Source: Frigoribacterium sp. SL97
GTDB taxonomy: Bacteria; Actinomycetota; Actinomycetes; Actinomycetales; Microbacteriaceae
Reading direction: 5' to 3'
DNA: 64,000 nucleotides
NCBI RefSeq assembly: GCF_026625765.1
Contig: NZ_CP113062.1
Location: 3,648,463-3,712,462, forward strand
The stretch's first letter is position 1, and the number at the start of each line of letters is the position of its first letter. Under the pieces are notes generated by a model. It was not told the origin of the DNA and made no database searches. It worked only from the letters and a program-made list of their open reading frames with translations. This document shows positions 23,539 to 32,637 of this stretch, piece after piece. The position numbers and the translations under genes were made by a program.

Positions 23539-25816
23539 GTGACCAACGACACCCGGTCGCCGAAGCGTTGGCTGATCGGTGAACCCCTCCCCTCGGAGAA
23601 GCTCGAGGGGCAGCTGCTCCCGAAGCACCTCGCACTACCGATCTTCGCCAGCGACCCGCTCAGCTCGGTGGCCTACGCGCCGCAAGAACTGCTGATGATC
23701 CTGCTGATCGGCGGCCTCGGGTTCCTGACCCTCGCGCCGTGGGTGGCCGTCGCGGTCGTCGTCCTGCTGCTGGTCGTGGTGGCGTCCGTACCGTCAGCTG
23801 ATCAAGGCGTACCCGTCGGGCGGCGGCGACTACGAGGTCGCCCACAAGAACCTCGGCGAGAAGGCCGGGCTCGTGGTCGCCTCGGCGCTGCTCGTGGACT
23901 ACGTCATGACGGTGGCCGTGTCGGTCGCCTCGGGCGTGGACAACATCATCTCGGCTGTTCCCGAACTGGCGCCGGTGCGCGTCGAGCTCGCGATCTTCTT
24001 CGTCGTCCTGCTGGCGGCCGTCAACCTCCGGGGCGTGCGCGAGTCGAGCAAGGCCTTCGCGATCCCCACCTACCTCTTCGTGTCGAGCGTCTTCGTCATG
24101 ATCGTCATCGCCCTGGTGCGCACCGCCCTCGGCGACCCGCCCGTCGCCGAGAGCGCCGAGTACACGGTGCAGGCCGACCAGCTGACGCAGGCCGCCTTCA
24201 TCCTGCTGTTGCTGCGGGCGTTCTCGAGCGGCTGCTCGGCCCTGACCGGCGTCGAGGCGATCGCCAACGGCGTGCCCGCGTTCCGGCGGCCCAAGGTGCA
24301 GAACGCCCAGAAGACCCTCGTGCTGATGGGCAGCATCGCCATCGTCCTGTTCGCCGGCCTCGTCGCCGTCGCCTTGATCGCGAAGGTGCACTACGCCGAG
24401 GACGCCTGCGACCTCCAGGGGTTCGTCGACTGCGCCACCACGCCGCAGCGCAGCCTCGTCGCGCAGATCGCGAGCGCGGTCTTCGGCGGGTCGCTGTTCG
24501 GCATCCCCTTCTACGTGATCCAGGCCTGCACCGCGGCGGTGCTGTTGCTGGCGGCGAACACGGCCTTCAACGGGTTCCCCTTGCTCGGGTCGATCCTGGC
24601 CCGCGACCAGTACGCCCCCAAGGCGCTCAACACGCGCGGCGACCGACTGATCTACTCGAACGGCGTGATCGTGCTGGCGCTGGTGGCCTGCGCCATCCTG
24701 CTCGTCTACCAGGCCAGCGTCACCGGGCTGATCCAGCTGTACATCATCGGCGTCTTCGTCTCGTTCACGCTCGGCCAGACCGGCATGGTCGTCCACTGGA
24801 CCCGCATGCTGCGCGAGGGATGCGCCGACCGTGGAGCGGTGTACCGCGCCCGCGGCATCAACGCCTTCGGCGCCCTGCTCACGGCGTCGGTGTTGATCGT
24901 CGTGACGGTGACCAAGTTCACGCACGGCGCCTGGCTGGTGTTCGTCATCATGCCGATCCTCTTCGTGCTGATGCTCGGCGTGAACCGCTACTACCGGGAC
25001 GTGCTCGTCGAGATCGAGCCCGACGCCACGACGCAGTTCGGCTCGCACGGCGACCACGCGATCGTGCTGGTCGGCACCATGCAGAAGCCCGTGCTGAAGG
25101 CCCTCGACTACGCCATCGCCGCACGCCACGAGTCGCTCGAGGCGATCCACGTGGGCATCGACGACGAAGCAACGGCGCTCCTGCAGCGTCAGTGGGCCGA
25201 GCAGGACATCGAGGTGCCCCTGCGCATCGTCGCCTCGCCGTACCGCGACATCAGCATGCCGCTGATCAAGTACATCAAGGCCCACCGTGAAGAGCACGGC
25301 AGCGAGGTCGTCACGGTCTACACGCCCATCTACATCGTCGGCCACTGGTGGGAGGCCGCGCTGCACAACCACAAGAGCCGCCGCATCCGCCAGAAGCTCA
25401 TGCTCGTGCACGGCGTGACGATCTCGCTCGTGCCGTGGCTGCTCGACTCGTCCGAGGTGCTCTACGGGCGTCGATCGCGGCCGATCCCCGGCCAGGACCG
25501 CCGTGGGGAGCCGATCCGCCCCCGCCCCGTGCCGCGCCGCGTGCTCGAGCCGGCCGGTCGCCGGTCGGGCGCCGCCGGCGGGGCCCTGGGCGCCGACGCG
25601 GGCCCGGACGGCCGCGCCGGGGCGGCGGTCGAAGGAGGCGCGGTGCAGCGGGGCCTCGACGTCCAGCCCGCGCAGAACGGCACGAAACCCGGCCCGAAGC
25701 AGACCCCGCGCGCACCGGGCTCGGCGGCCGGCAACCGCGGAGGCGGCGCCGCCGCACGCAAGGCCCGCTCGGCCGCCCGCAACTCGACCGGCACCTCGCC
25801 CCGCAAGAAGAAGTAG
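23539..25816 (+). pseudogene. APC family permease with a single-base frameshift
   Basis: The reading frame starts at GTG 23539 (VTNDTRSPKRWLIGEPLPSE) with the family's conserved FASDPLSSVAYAPQELLMIL. It breaks near residue 83. The sequence TCCGTAC at 23785-23791 carries one C too many: with TCGTAC the frame continues as SYRQLIKAYPSGGGDYEVAH, the typical continuation, into the second frame that runs to 25816. Repaired, the protein would be 758 residues with about 12 membrane helices. A universal-stress-like cytoplasmic region follows (HAIVLVGTMQKPVLKALDYA). The last 100 residues are basic and low-complexity, ending TGTSPRKKK. Both halves show intact codon use, so the lesion is recent, or it is a sequencing error. 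A dispersed motif sits at 25634-25643. Confidence 0.8.
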
Positions 25817-25834
25817 CGCCGGCGCCCGGGAGCG

Positions 25835-26833
25835 TCAGCGCCAGACGGTGCGGGGCCGCAGCAGCCGGTGCCGCGGCTCGCTGTCGTCGAGCAGCAGCGA
25901 GAGCACGGCTCCTGCGACGTCGACGAGCGGTTGCTCGACGCTCGACAGGCCGAGCGCCGAGGCGACCGGGGTGTCGTCGTAGCCCACGACCGGCACCGAT
26001 GACCCCAGCACGACCGATGCCCCGAGCGCGAGGGTGTCGCTCGCGCACACCACGGCGTCCACCGCGACTCCCGCGTCGAGCACCGACCGGACCGCAGCCG
26101 AGGCGAGCGGCACCGAGTCCTCGACGGCCAGGTCGAGCGCGTCGATCGAGGCCGGATCGAGCGTGCCCCGTGACGCGAGCGCCTCGCGCCACCCGCGCCT
26201 CCGGTCGTCCCCGGCGCCCGAGCCGGCAGGCCAGCCGAGGAAGGCCACGTGCGTCGCACCCCGGTCGAGCAGGTCGTCGGTCGTCGAGGCGAGGCCGGCG
26301 CGTCCGTCGACGTCGACCCAGCGGTGTTGCGGGTCGCCCATGTCGTCGATCCCCCAGGGCCGACCGAAGGTGACGAAGTCGGCGCCGGCGTCGATCAGCC
26401 ATTCGGTGCGCGGGTCGTCGAAGAACGTCGAGGTGAGCACGAACCCGTCGACGTCGGCGCCGTCGAGCAGGCGGCGGAACTGGGCGATCTCGTCGTCGGG
26501 CCCGGCCGCCGTGTACAGCAGGATGCGGTGGTCGCGAGCGTCGGCCTGCTCGGTGACCGCGTGCAGGAACCGGTCGAGCACCGCGCCCGAGATGCCGTTC
26601 TGCACGGGGTCGAGCCGGATGCCGATGGTCGAGCTCTTGCGGGTGCGCAATCGTCGCGCCGACGCGTGCGGCCGGTAGCCGAGGTCCGCGATCGCCCGCT
26701 CGACCCGGCCCCGCGTGTCGGGTCGGACGATGTCGGGCGCGTTCAGCACGTTCGAGACGGTCTGCCGCGACACCCCCGCGACCGAGGCGACGTCGCTGAC
26801 GGTCGGGAGGCGCGGTGTCGGAACCCGAGTCAT
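25835..26833 (-). CDS. LacI-family transcriptional repressor
   Basis: A 332-residue repressor. The helix-turn-helix is TVSDVASVAGVSRQTVSNVLN with the hinge helix GYRPHASARRLRTRKS. The periplasmic-binding-protein-like sensor domain follows (GIRLDPVQNGISGAVLDRFL to VVGYDDTPVASALGLSSVEQP). I use the ATG at 26833, which has GGAGGG five bases upstream; a GTG at 26845 would add four residues. It diverges from the sugar-binding-protein gene. A perfect 18-bp palindrome downstream of that operon's promoter is the likely operator. It probably responds to the imported oligosaccharide or a breakdown product. Confidence 0.92.
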   Translation of the reverse strand: MTRVPTPRLPTVSDVASVAGVSRQTVSNVLNAPDIVRPDTRGRVERAIADLGYRPHASARRLRTRKSSTIGIRLDPVQNGISGAVLDRFLHAVTEQADARDHRILLYTAAGPDDEIAQFRRLLDGADVDGFVLTSTFFDDPRTEWLIDAGADFVTFGRPWGIDDMGDPQHRWVDVDGRAGLASTTDDLLDRGATHVAFLGWPAGSGAGDDRRRGWREALASRGTLDPASIDALDLAVEDSVPLASAAVRSVLDAGVAVDAVVCASDTLALGASVVLGSSVPVVGYDDTPVASALGLSSVEQPLVDVAGAVLSLLLDDSEPRHRLLRPRTVWR

Positions 26834-26912
26834 CGTGCCCTCCACCCCGGCGCCGGTCGGCGGCCTCGGGTCACGTTACCCCAGCGCCCGGGTGCCTCTC
26901 GGCTCCCCGGTC

Positions 26913-26969
26913 TTGACACCCACGGGGCGGCCTGCCTACTCTGACGACACGGATTTGATCGATCAAATC
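26913..26969 (+). promoter_or_regulatory. Promoter and LacI-type operator of the sugar ABC operon
   Basis: TTGACA (26913-26918) and TACTCT (26937-26942), 18 bases apart, form the promoter. The perfect palindrome GATTTGATCGATCAAATC (26952-26969) begins near the expected transcription start, the classical position for repression by the divergent LacI-family protein. Confidence 0.85.
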
Positions 26970-27065
26970 GCACGTCCGCCCCCGCTCCATCCCGAGGCGC
27001 CACCCCGGCACCACACCCCGACCACAGCACCCGCACCATCGCAACGACGCGACGAGAGGCCCACC

Positions 27066-28319
27066 ATGCGACGACGCACGACCCGCCTGGCGGCAGCAGC
27101 CGCCCTCACCACCATCTCGGCCCTGGCTCTCACGGCCTGCGGCTCCGGCTTCAGCGAGGGGTCGGGCGCCGCGAGCGACGGCGCCCTCACCAGCAGCGAC
27201 GACTCGCTGACCGTGCTGATCGGCTCGAGCGGAGACGCCGAGACGAAGGCCGTCACCGACGCCGTCGCGAGCTGGTCCGACGACTCGGGCACCGGCGCCG
27301 AGGTCAGCGTGGCCTCCGACCTGCCGCAGCAGCTCAGCCAGGGCTTCGCCTCGGGCGAGCCGGCCGACGTGTTCTACGTCTCGACCGACACGCTCGCGGG
27401 CTTCGCCGGCAACGGCAGCCTGCTGGCCTACGGCGACCAGCTCGCCAACGAGGGCGACTTCTTCCCGACCCTCGTCGACAGTTTCACGCTCGACGACCGG
27501 TTCTACTGCGCGCCCAAGGACTTCTCGACCCTCGGCCTGATCATCAACACCGACATGTGGGCCGCGGCCGGCCTGTCCGACGCCGACGTCCCGACCGACT
27601 GGGACTCGCTGAAGGCGGTCGCCGCGAAGCTCACGACGGCCGACCACGTGGGCCTGGCCTTCAGCCCCGAGTACGCCCGGGTGGGCGCGTTCATGGCGCA
27701 GGCCGGCGGCGCGGTGACCACCGCCGACGGCACCGAGGCGACGCTCGACTCGTCCGAGAACGTCGAGGCGCTGACCTACGTGAAGGACCTGCTGACCAGC
27801 GGCGACGCCGCGTTCTCGAGCGACCTCGGCGCGGGCTGGGGCGGCGAGGCCTTCGGCACGGGCAAGGCGGCGATGACCATCGAGGGCAACTGGATCACCG
27901 GCGCACTCACCAACGACTACCCCGACGTGTCGTACCAGGTGGCCGAGCTGCCCGCCGGCCCCGGCGGCCAGGGCACGTTGCAGTTCACCAACTGCTGGGG
28001 CATCGCCGCCGACAGCCCCAACCAGCAGGCCGCCGTCGACCTCGTCGAGCAGCTGACGAGCACCGACCAGCAGCTCGCCTTCGCCGACGCGTTCGGCGTC
28101 ATGCCCTCGATCCAGTCGGCCGCCGACACCTGGAAGTCCGACAACCCCGACCAGGCCGCGTTCCTCGACTCGGTCGAGTTCGCCCAGGGCACGCCCACGC
28201 AGGACGGGTCCGCCGCCGTGATCAGCGACTTCAACTCGCAGCTCTCCGGCCTGAAGGACGGCGACCCGAAGACGATCCTCGAGTCCGCGCAGAAGAACTT
28301 CGAGGCGATCCTCCAGTAA
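27066..28319 (+). CDS. Extracellular sugar-binding lipoprotein of an ABC importer
   Basis: A 417-residue family 1 solute-binding protein. The signal peptide has a basic start (MRRRTTRLAA), a hydrophobic core and the lipobox LTAC, so the mature protein is lipid-anchored at Cys near residue 24. The binding fold includes LPQQLSQGFASGEPADVFYVSTD, KAAMTIEGNWITGAL and FTNCWGIAADSPNQQAA, as in MalE-like proteins. GAGAGG at 27053-27058 precedes the ATG. It is the first gene of a LacI-controlled operon encoding two permeases and a debranching-type glycosidase. No ATPase gene is present, so a shared one encoded elsewhere must energise transport. The substrate is likely a gluco-oligosaccharide, by inference from the glycosidase. 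Confidence 0.92.
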   Translation: MRRRTTRLAAAAALTTISALALTACGSGFSEGSGAASDGALTSSDDSLTVLIGSSGDAETKAVTDAVASWSDDSGTGAEVSVASDLPQQLSQGFASGEPADVFYVSTDTLAGFAGNGSLLAYGDQLANEGDFFPTLVDSFTLDDRFYCAPKDFSTLGLIINTDMWAAAGLSDADVPTDWDSLKAVAAKLTTADHVGLAFSPEYARVGAFMAQAGGAVTTADGTEATLDSSENVEALTYVKDLLTSGDAAFSSDLGAGWGGEAFGTGKAAMTIEGNWITGALTNDYPDVSYQVAELPAGPGGQGTLQFTNCWGIAADSPNQQAAVDLVEQLTSTDQQLAFADAFGVMPSIQSAADTWKSDNPDQAAFLDSVEFAQGTPTQDGSAAVISDFNSQLSGLKDGDPKTILESAQKNFEAILQ

Positions 28320-28326
28320 CCCTCGG

Positions 28327-28354
28327 GGCACCGCGCCTCCCCCGGCGCGGTGCC
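28327..28354 (+). promoter_or_regulatory. Intercistronic stem-loop after the binding-protein gene
   Basis: GGCACCGCGCC (28327-28337) pairs perfectly with GGCGCGGTGCC (28344-28354). The arms contain dispersed-motif sequence. Such structures commonly stabilise binding-protein mRNA or partly terminate transcription before the permease genes. The rest of the 210-base gap holds no gene. Confidence 0.65.
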
Positions 28355-28529
28355 TCGCACTCCCCACCCGACGGGGGCGGCCGGGGCCGCGACGCGTCCT
28401 CCCCAGGGCGGTCGCGCCTCCGTCCCTCCCCGGTCCCGCTCCCCGCCTCCCCCGCGGCCGCGCCTCGTCGGCGATCATCCGAGGAGGCGCGACCCATCGA
28501 CCCGAGACAGCGCACGAAAGGCAGTCCCC

Positions 28530-29618
28530 ATGACCGCGATCTCGACCAAGGCCCCCCGCCGGCGCAGCGCCGTCTCGCGCGGCGAGGGCCTCTCGGGCTG
28601 GCTGTTCGTCTCGCCCGTGCTGATCGTCCTGGGCCTCTTCCTGGCCGTGCCCGTCCTGATGGCCCTCTGGGTCAGCGTCTCGGACTGGACCGGCCGGGGC
28701 TCCCCCTTCGCGGCCGGCGTCGGCTTCGTCGGGGCGCAGAACTACCGAGACCTGCTCGGCGGCGGCGGCCTGGCCGAGCGCGACTTCGGCCTGAGCCTGC
28801 GCAACAACGCCTGGTACGTGATCCTCGTCGTGCCCATCCAGACCGCCGTGGCTCTGCTGCTCGCCGTGTTGGTGAACCGCCAGGTGCTGCGCGGCCGCGG
28901 GTTCTTCCGCACCGCGTTCTACTTCCCGTCGGTGACCAGCTCGGTCGCCATCACCGTCCTGTGGCTGTTCCTGTTCTCGCAGAGCGGCGCGGTGAACAAG
29001 CTGCTCTCGTTCGTCGGCATCACCGGGCCCGCGTGGTTCAACGACGCCAGCGGCGTGCTGCACAACCTGCTCGCCGTCGTCGGCGTCACGCAGCCCCCGG
29101 CCCTGCTGGCCGACCACACCGCCCTCGGCGTCAGCTGGTGGGACTGGCTGGCCGGGCCGTCGGTCGCGATGTCCGCGTTCATCCTGATGGCCGTCTTCAC
29201 CACCAGTGGCACGTTCATGCTGCTCTTCCTGGCGGCCCTGCAGAACCTCGGTGGCGACGTCCAAGAGGCCGCGATGATGGACGGCGCGAGCGGCTGGCAG
29301 CGCTTCTGGCGCATCACGCTGCCGCAACTGCGACCGACGCTCTTCACGGTCCTCACCCTCGGCCTCATCGGCACCTGGCAGGTCTTCGACCAGATCTACA
29401 CGGGCACCCAGGGCGGCCCGCAGAAGACCACGCTGACGCCCGCCTACCTCTCGTACACCTCGGCGTTCGGCGAACAGGAGTGGGGTCGCGGCGCGGCCAT
29501 CGCCTTCGTGCTGTTCGTCATCATCGTCGCCTTGACGATCCTGCAGCGCATCGTGCTGCGCGAACGGGCCGTGTCGAAGAGACGCACCCGGCTCTACACG
29601 ACAGGAGTCGAGCGATGA
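28530..29618 (+). CDS. Sugar ABC transporter permease, MalF-like
   Basis: A 362-residue inner-membrane permease with about six helices, starting with GLSGWLFVSPVLIVLGLFLA. A large periplasmic loop includes GITGPAWFND and TQPPALLADHTALG. The ATPase-coupling EAA loop is EAAMMDGASGWQRFWRITLPQLRP. The frame is open upstream to 28350, but that stretch is Pro/Arg-rich noise; the ATG at 28530 follows GAAAGGCAG. It overlaps the next permease by four bases (ATGA), giving coupled translation of the heterodimer. Confidence 0.92.
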   Translation: MTAISTKAPRRRSAVSRGEGLSGWLFVSPVLIVLGLFLAVPVLMALWVSVSDWTGRGSPFAAGVGFVGAQNYRDLLGGGGLAERDFGLSLRNNAWYVILVVPIQTAVALLLAVLVNRQVLRGRGFFRTAFYFPSVTSSVAITVLWLFLFSQSGAVNKLLSFVGITGPAWFNDASGVLHNLLAVVGVTQPPALLADHTALGVSWWDWLAGPSVAMSAFILMAVFTTSGTFMLLFLAALQNLGGDVQEAAMMDGASGWQRFWRITLPQLRPTLFTVLTLGLIGTWQVFDQIYTGTQGGPQKTTLTPAYLSYTSAFGEQEWGRGAAIAFVLFVIIVALTILQRIVLRERAVSKRRTRLYTTGVER

Positions 29619-30541
29619 CCACGACCGCACCGATCGCCGACCGGACGAACCCCTCCTCGCCGGTCGCGCCTCCCCCGGCCCCACCTCACCCGGCCGGGCG
29701 CGAGCCCCGCAGCACGCGACGCATCGCCGGCACCTCGGTGCTCTACGCCGTGCTGATCGTCATCGCGGCGATCTACATCCTGCCGTTCCTGATCAACGTG
29801 GCGACGTCGTTCAAGACCGACCCCGAGGCGGCCTCCGACCCGCTGGCGTTGATCCCGATCACGCCGACGGTCGCCGCCTACCGCCAGCTGTTCCTCAACA
29901 GCGACTTCCCGACCTGGTTCCAGAACTCGGCGATCGTGACGATCGTGGTGACGCTCGGGCGGGTCTTCTTCAACTCGCTCGCCGGCTACGCCCTGGCGCG
30001 GCTGCAGTTCCGGGGGCGCAACGTCATCTTCGTGCTGCTGATCGGCGTGATGGCGGTGCCGACGGTCGTGCTGCTCATCCCGAAGTTCCTGGTGATCAAC
30101 CAGCTCGGCATGTACGACTCGTACTCGGGCATGATCGTGCCGCTGCTGACCGACGCCGCCGGGGTCTTCATCATGAAGAACTTCTTCGAGTCGATCCCGC
30201 GCAGCGTCGAAGAGCAGGCGCGCATCGACGGCGCCGGCACCTTCCGGGTCTTCTGGTCGATCGTCCTGCCCATGGCTCGCCCGGCCCTCGTGACGATCAT
30301 CATCCTGTCGTTCCAGGGGTCGTGGAACGAGCTCTCGCACTTCATCGTGTCGACCCAGTCGCCCGAGCTGACCACCCTCACCAAGGGCGTCGCGAGCCTC
30401 GCCTCGGGGCAGCTGAGCCAGGGGTCGCAGTACCCGATCAAGCTCGCGGCCGCCGCGGTCATGACGATCCCGGTCGCCATCGTCTTCTTCGTCTTCCAGC
30501 GCCGCATCATGAACGCCAGCGCCGGGGCCGTCAAAGAGTGA
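29615..30541 (+). CDS. Sugar ABC transporter permease, MalG-like
   Basis: A 308-residue permease, the partner of the preceding one. After a Pro-rich cytoplasmic tail of about 35 residues, helices begin with VLYAVLIVIAAIYILPFLINVA. The coupling loop reads EEQARIDGAGTFRVFWSIVLPMARPAL, and the C-terminal helices end near VMTIPVAIVFFVFQRRIM. The start at 29615 overlaps the upstream stop codon; AGGAG precedes it at 29603-29607. Transport specificity comes from the binding protein. Confidence 0.93.
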   Translation: MTTTAPIADRTNPSSPVAPPPAPPHPAGREPRSTRRIAGTSVLYAVLIVIAAIYILPFLINVATSFKTDPEAASDPLALIPITPTVAAYRQLFLNSDFPTWFQNSAIVTIVVTLGRVFFNSLAGYALARLQFRGRNVIFVLLIGVMAVPTVVLLIPKFLVINQLGMYDSYSGMIVPLLTDAAGVFIMKNFFESIPRSVEEQARIDGAGTFRVFWSIVLPMARPALVTIIILSFQGSWNELSHFIVSTQSPELTTLTKGVASLASGQLSQGSQYPIKLAAAAVMTIPVAIVFFVFQRRIMNASAGAVKE

Positions 30542-30605
30542 TGCACGCCGCGACGCCCACCCCGTCGCACCCCACGCCCGCCAACCGGAGCCCCAGGAGC
30601 CCCCG

Positions 30606-32561
30606 ATGACCCAGACCTCCCCCCTCGATTCCGACCACGCCGACCGGTCGACCCCGACACCCGGCCTCCAGCCGTTCCTCGCCGCCGAGACCGTCGTGCT
30701 GAGGGCTCCCGTCCAGGCGTGGTCGGCCGCCGACGGGTCGATGGGCGCGGCGACGATCCACGGCGTCTACCTCGGCGATGTGCGTCTCGTCGCCGGGCAC
30801 GGCGTCACCGTCGACGGCCTCGTCCCCGAGCACGTGGCCACGGTGCCCCTCGGAGCCTCGTCGGTCCGCTTCGAGTCGCTGCTGCGCGGCCTCGACGACG
30901 CCGGAGCCGACCCCGACGTCCGCCTGAGCTCGCTCCGTGACGTCACGACCACGGGCGTCCACGAGCGCCACACGGTCACCTCCCGGCTCGACCGCGAGCT
31001 CACGGTCACCCTGGCCGCGACCCTCCGACCCGACGCCTCCCCCATGGACCACGTGAAGGCCGGGATCGTGGGCGCGCCCGTGCGCGACGCGACGCTCACG
31101 TCCGACGGCACCCGCGCCTCCTGGCGGGCAGAAGGAGTCCGGGTCGACCTCGAGGCCCGAGGAGGCGCGGTGCGGGACACCCCCGCCGGCCTCGTCGTCG
31201 AGTGGGTCGCCGTCGTCCCCGCCCGGGGTTCCGTGACGGTCGGTCTCGACCTGGTCGCGACCGCCCCCGACGCCGTCGTCCGGGGCGTGCCGACGCCGCC
31301 GCACTGGGCCGACCTCGACCCGGCACCGCGTGACGACCGGCTCGCCCGCTGGGTCGACCGTGCCCGCGACGACCTGGCGGCGCTCCGGCTGACCACGACG
31401 ACGGCACCCGACGACGTGTTCTACGCCGCAGGTGCGCCCTGGTTCTTCACGCTCTTCGGCCGCGACTCGCTCTGGGCCGCCCGCTTCACCCTGCCCCTCG
31501 ACCTCACGGTCGCGGGGGGCACCCTGCGGGTGCTCGCGGGCCTCCAGGGCACTCGACACGTGCCAGGGACGGCCGAGCAGCCGGGCAAGATCATGCACGA
31601 ACTCCGTCAACGGACGTTGACGATCCCCGGTGAGGACGTCAGCCTGCCCCCGCTCTACTACGGCACCGTCGACGCGACCGCGCTCTGGATCTGCCTGCTG
31701 CACGACGCCTGGCGCTGGGGCCTGCCGCAGGCCGAGGTCGAGGCACTGCTGCCGCACCTCGACGCAGCCCTCGCCTGGATGCGCGACTCGGGCGACAGCG
31801 ACGGCGACCTGCTGCTCGAGTACGTCGACGAGACCGGTCACGGCTTGGCGAACCAGGGCTGGAAGGACTCCGGGGACAGCGTCCAGTGGCGCGACGGAAC
31901 CCTCGCCGAGGGGCCGATCGCGCTCTGCGAGGTGCAGGCCTACGCGTACGAGGCGGCCGTGCACGGGGCCGACCTGCTCGACGCCTTCGGTCGGGCGGGC
32001 GGCGACGCGTGGCGCGACTGGGCGGGGCGCCTGCGCGACCGGTTCCGCGCCTCCTTCTGGGTCGACGACGACGCGGGCGCCTACCCGGCGATCGCCCTCG
32101 ACGCGGCCAAGCGGCCGGTCGACACGGTCACGAGCAACCTCGGGCACCTGCTCGGCACGGGTCTGCTCGACCCGGACGAGGAGGCGCTGGTCGCCTCCCG
32201 CCTCGTCTCGCCCGAGCTGTCCAGCGGTTTCGGCCTCCGCACGATGTCGACCGACAGCGCCGGCTACTGGCCCCTGAGCTACCACGGGGGCAGCGTCTGG
32301 ACCCACGACACGGCCATCGCGGTGCAGGGCCTCGCCCGGGCCGGGTTCGCCGACGAGGCCGCGGTGCTAGCCGAGGGCCTGCTCGCGGCGGCGCCGACCT
32401 TCGACTACCGGATGCCCGAGCTCCACTCGGGCGACCCGGCCCGCGAGGTGCCGTCGCCCGTGCCGTACCCCGCCTCGTGCCGCCCCCAGGCCTGGTCCGC
32501 CTCAGCCGCCGTCGCCGTCTGGTCCGCCACGCACGCCGTGCGCCCGCCCCGCCACCCATGA
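30606..32561 (+). CDS. Glycogen-debranching-type glycosidase (amylo-alpha-1,6-glucosidase family)
   Basis: A 651-residue cytoplasmic enzyme. Residues about 25-220 match the GDE N-terminal beta-domain (AETVVLRAPVQAWSAADGSMG and GVYLGDVRLVAGHGV). The rest is an (alpha/alpha)6 barrel: APWFFTLFGRDSLWAARFTLP, the block GKIMHELRQ, YYGTVDATALWICLLHDAW, NQGWKDSGDSVQWRDG and AEGPIALCEVQAYAYEA. The acidic residues in GRDSLWA and GTVDATALW are candidate catalytic or binding residues. It lies 64 bases after the permease gene in the LacI-controlled operon. It probably hydrolyses the imported branched or unusual gluco-oligosaccharide; the exact bond is not decidable here. Confidence 0.87.
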   Translation: MTQTSPLDSDHADRSTPTPGLQPFLAAETVVLRAPVQAWSAADGSMGAATIHGVYLGDVRLVAGHGVTVDGLVPEHVATVPLGASSVRFESLLRGLDDAGADPDVRLSSLRDVTTTGVHERHTVTSRLDRELTVTLAATLRPDASPMDHVKAGIVGAPVRDATLTSDGTRASWRAEGVRVDLEARGGAVRDTPAGLVVEWVAVVPARGSVTVGLDLVATAPDAVVRGVPTPPHWADLDPAPRDDRLARWVDRARDDLAALRLTTTTAPDDVFYAAGAPWFFTLFGRDSLWAARFTLPLDLTVAGGTLRVLAGLQGTRHVPGTAEQPGKIMHELRQRTLTIPGEDVSLPPLYYGTVDATALWICLLHDAWRWGLPQAEVEALLPHLDAALAWMRDSGDSDGDLLLEYVDETGHGLANQGWKDSGDSVQWRDGTLAEGPIALCEVQAYAYEAAVHGADLLDAFGRAGGDAWRDWAGRLRDRFRASFWVDDDAGAYPAIALDAAKRPVDTVTSNLGHLLGTGLLDPDEEALVASRLVSPELSSGFGLRTMSTDSAGYWPLSYHGGSVWTHDTAIAVQGLARAGFADEAAVLAEGLLAAAPTFDYRMPELHSGDPAREVPSPVPYPASCRPQAWSASAAVAVWSATHAVRPPRHP

Positions 32562-32637
32562 CCGCTCGCCCCGCCGCCGATGGTGCGCGCACCCTCCCGC
32601 CGAACGCGGGCGAGCCCGCGCACGGGCATCGCCTGCG

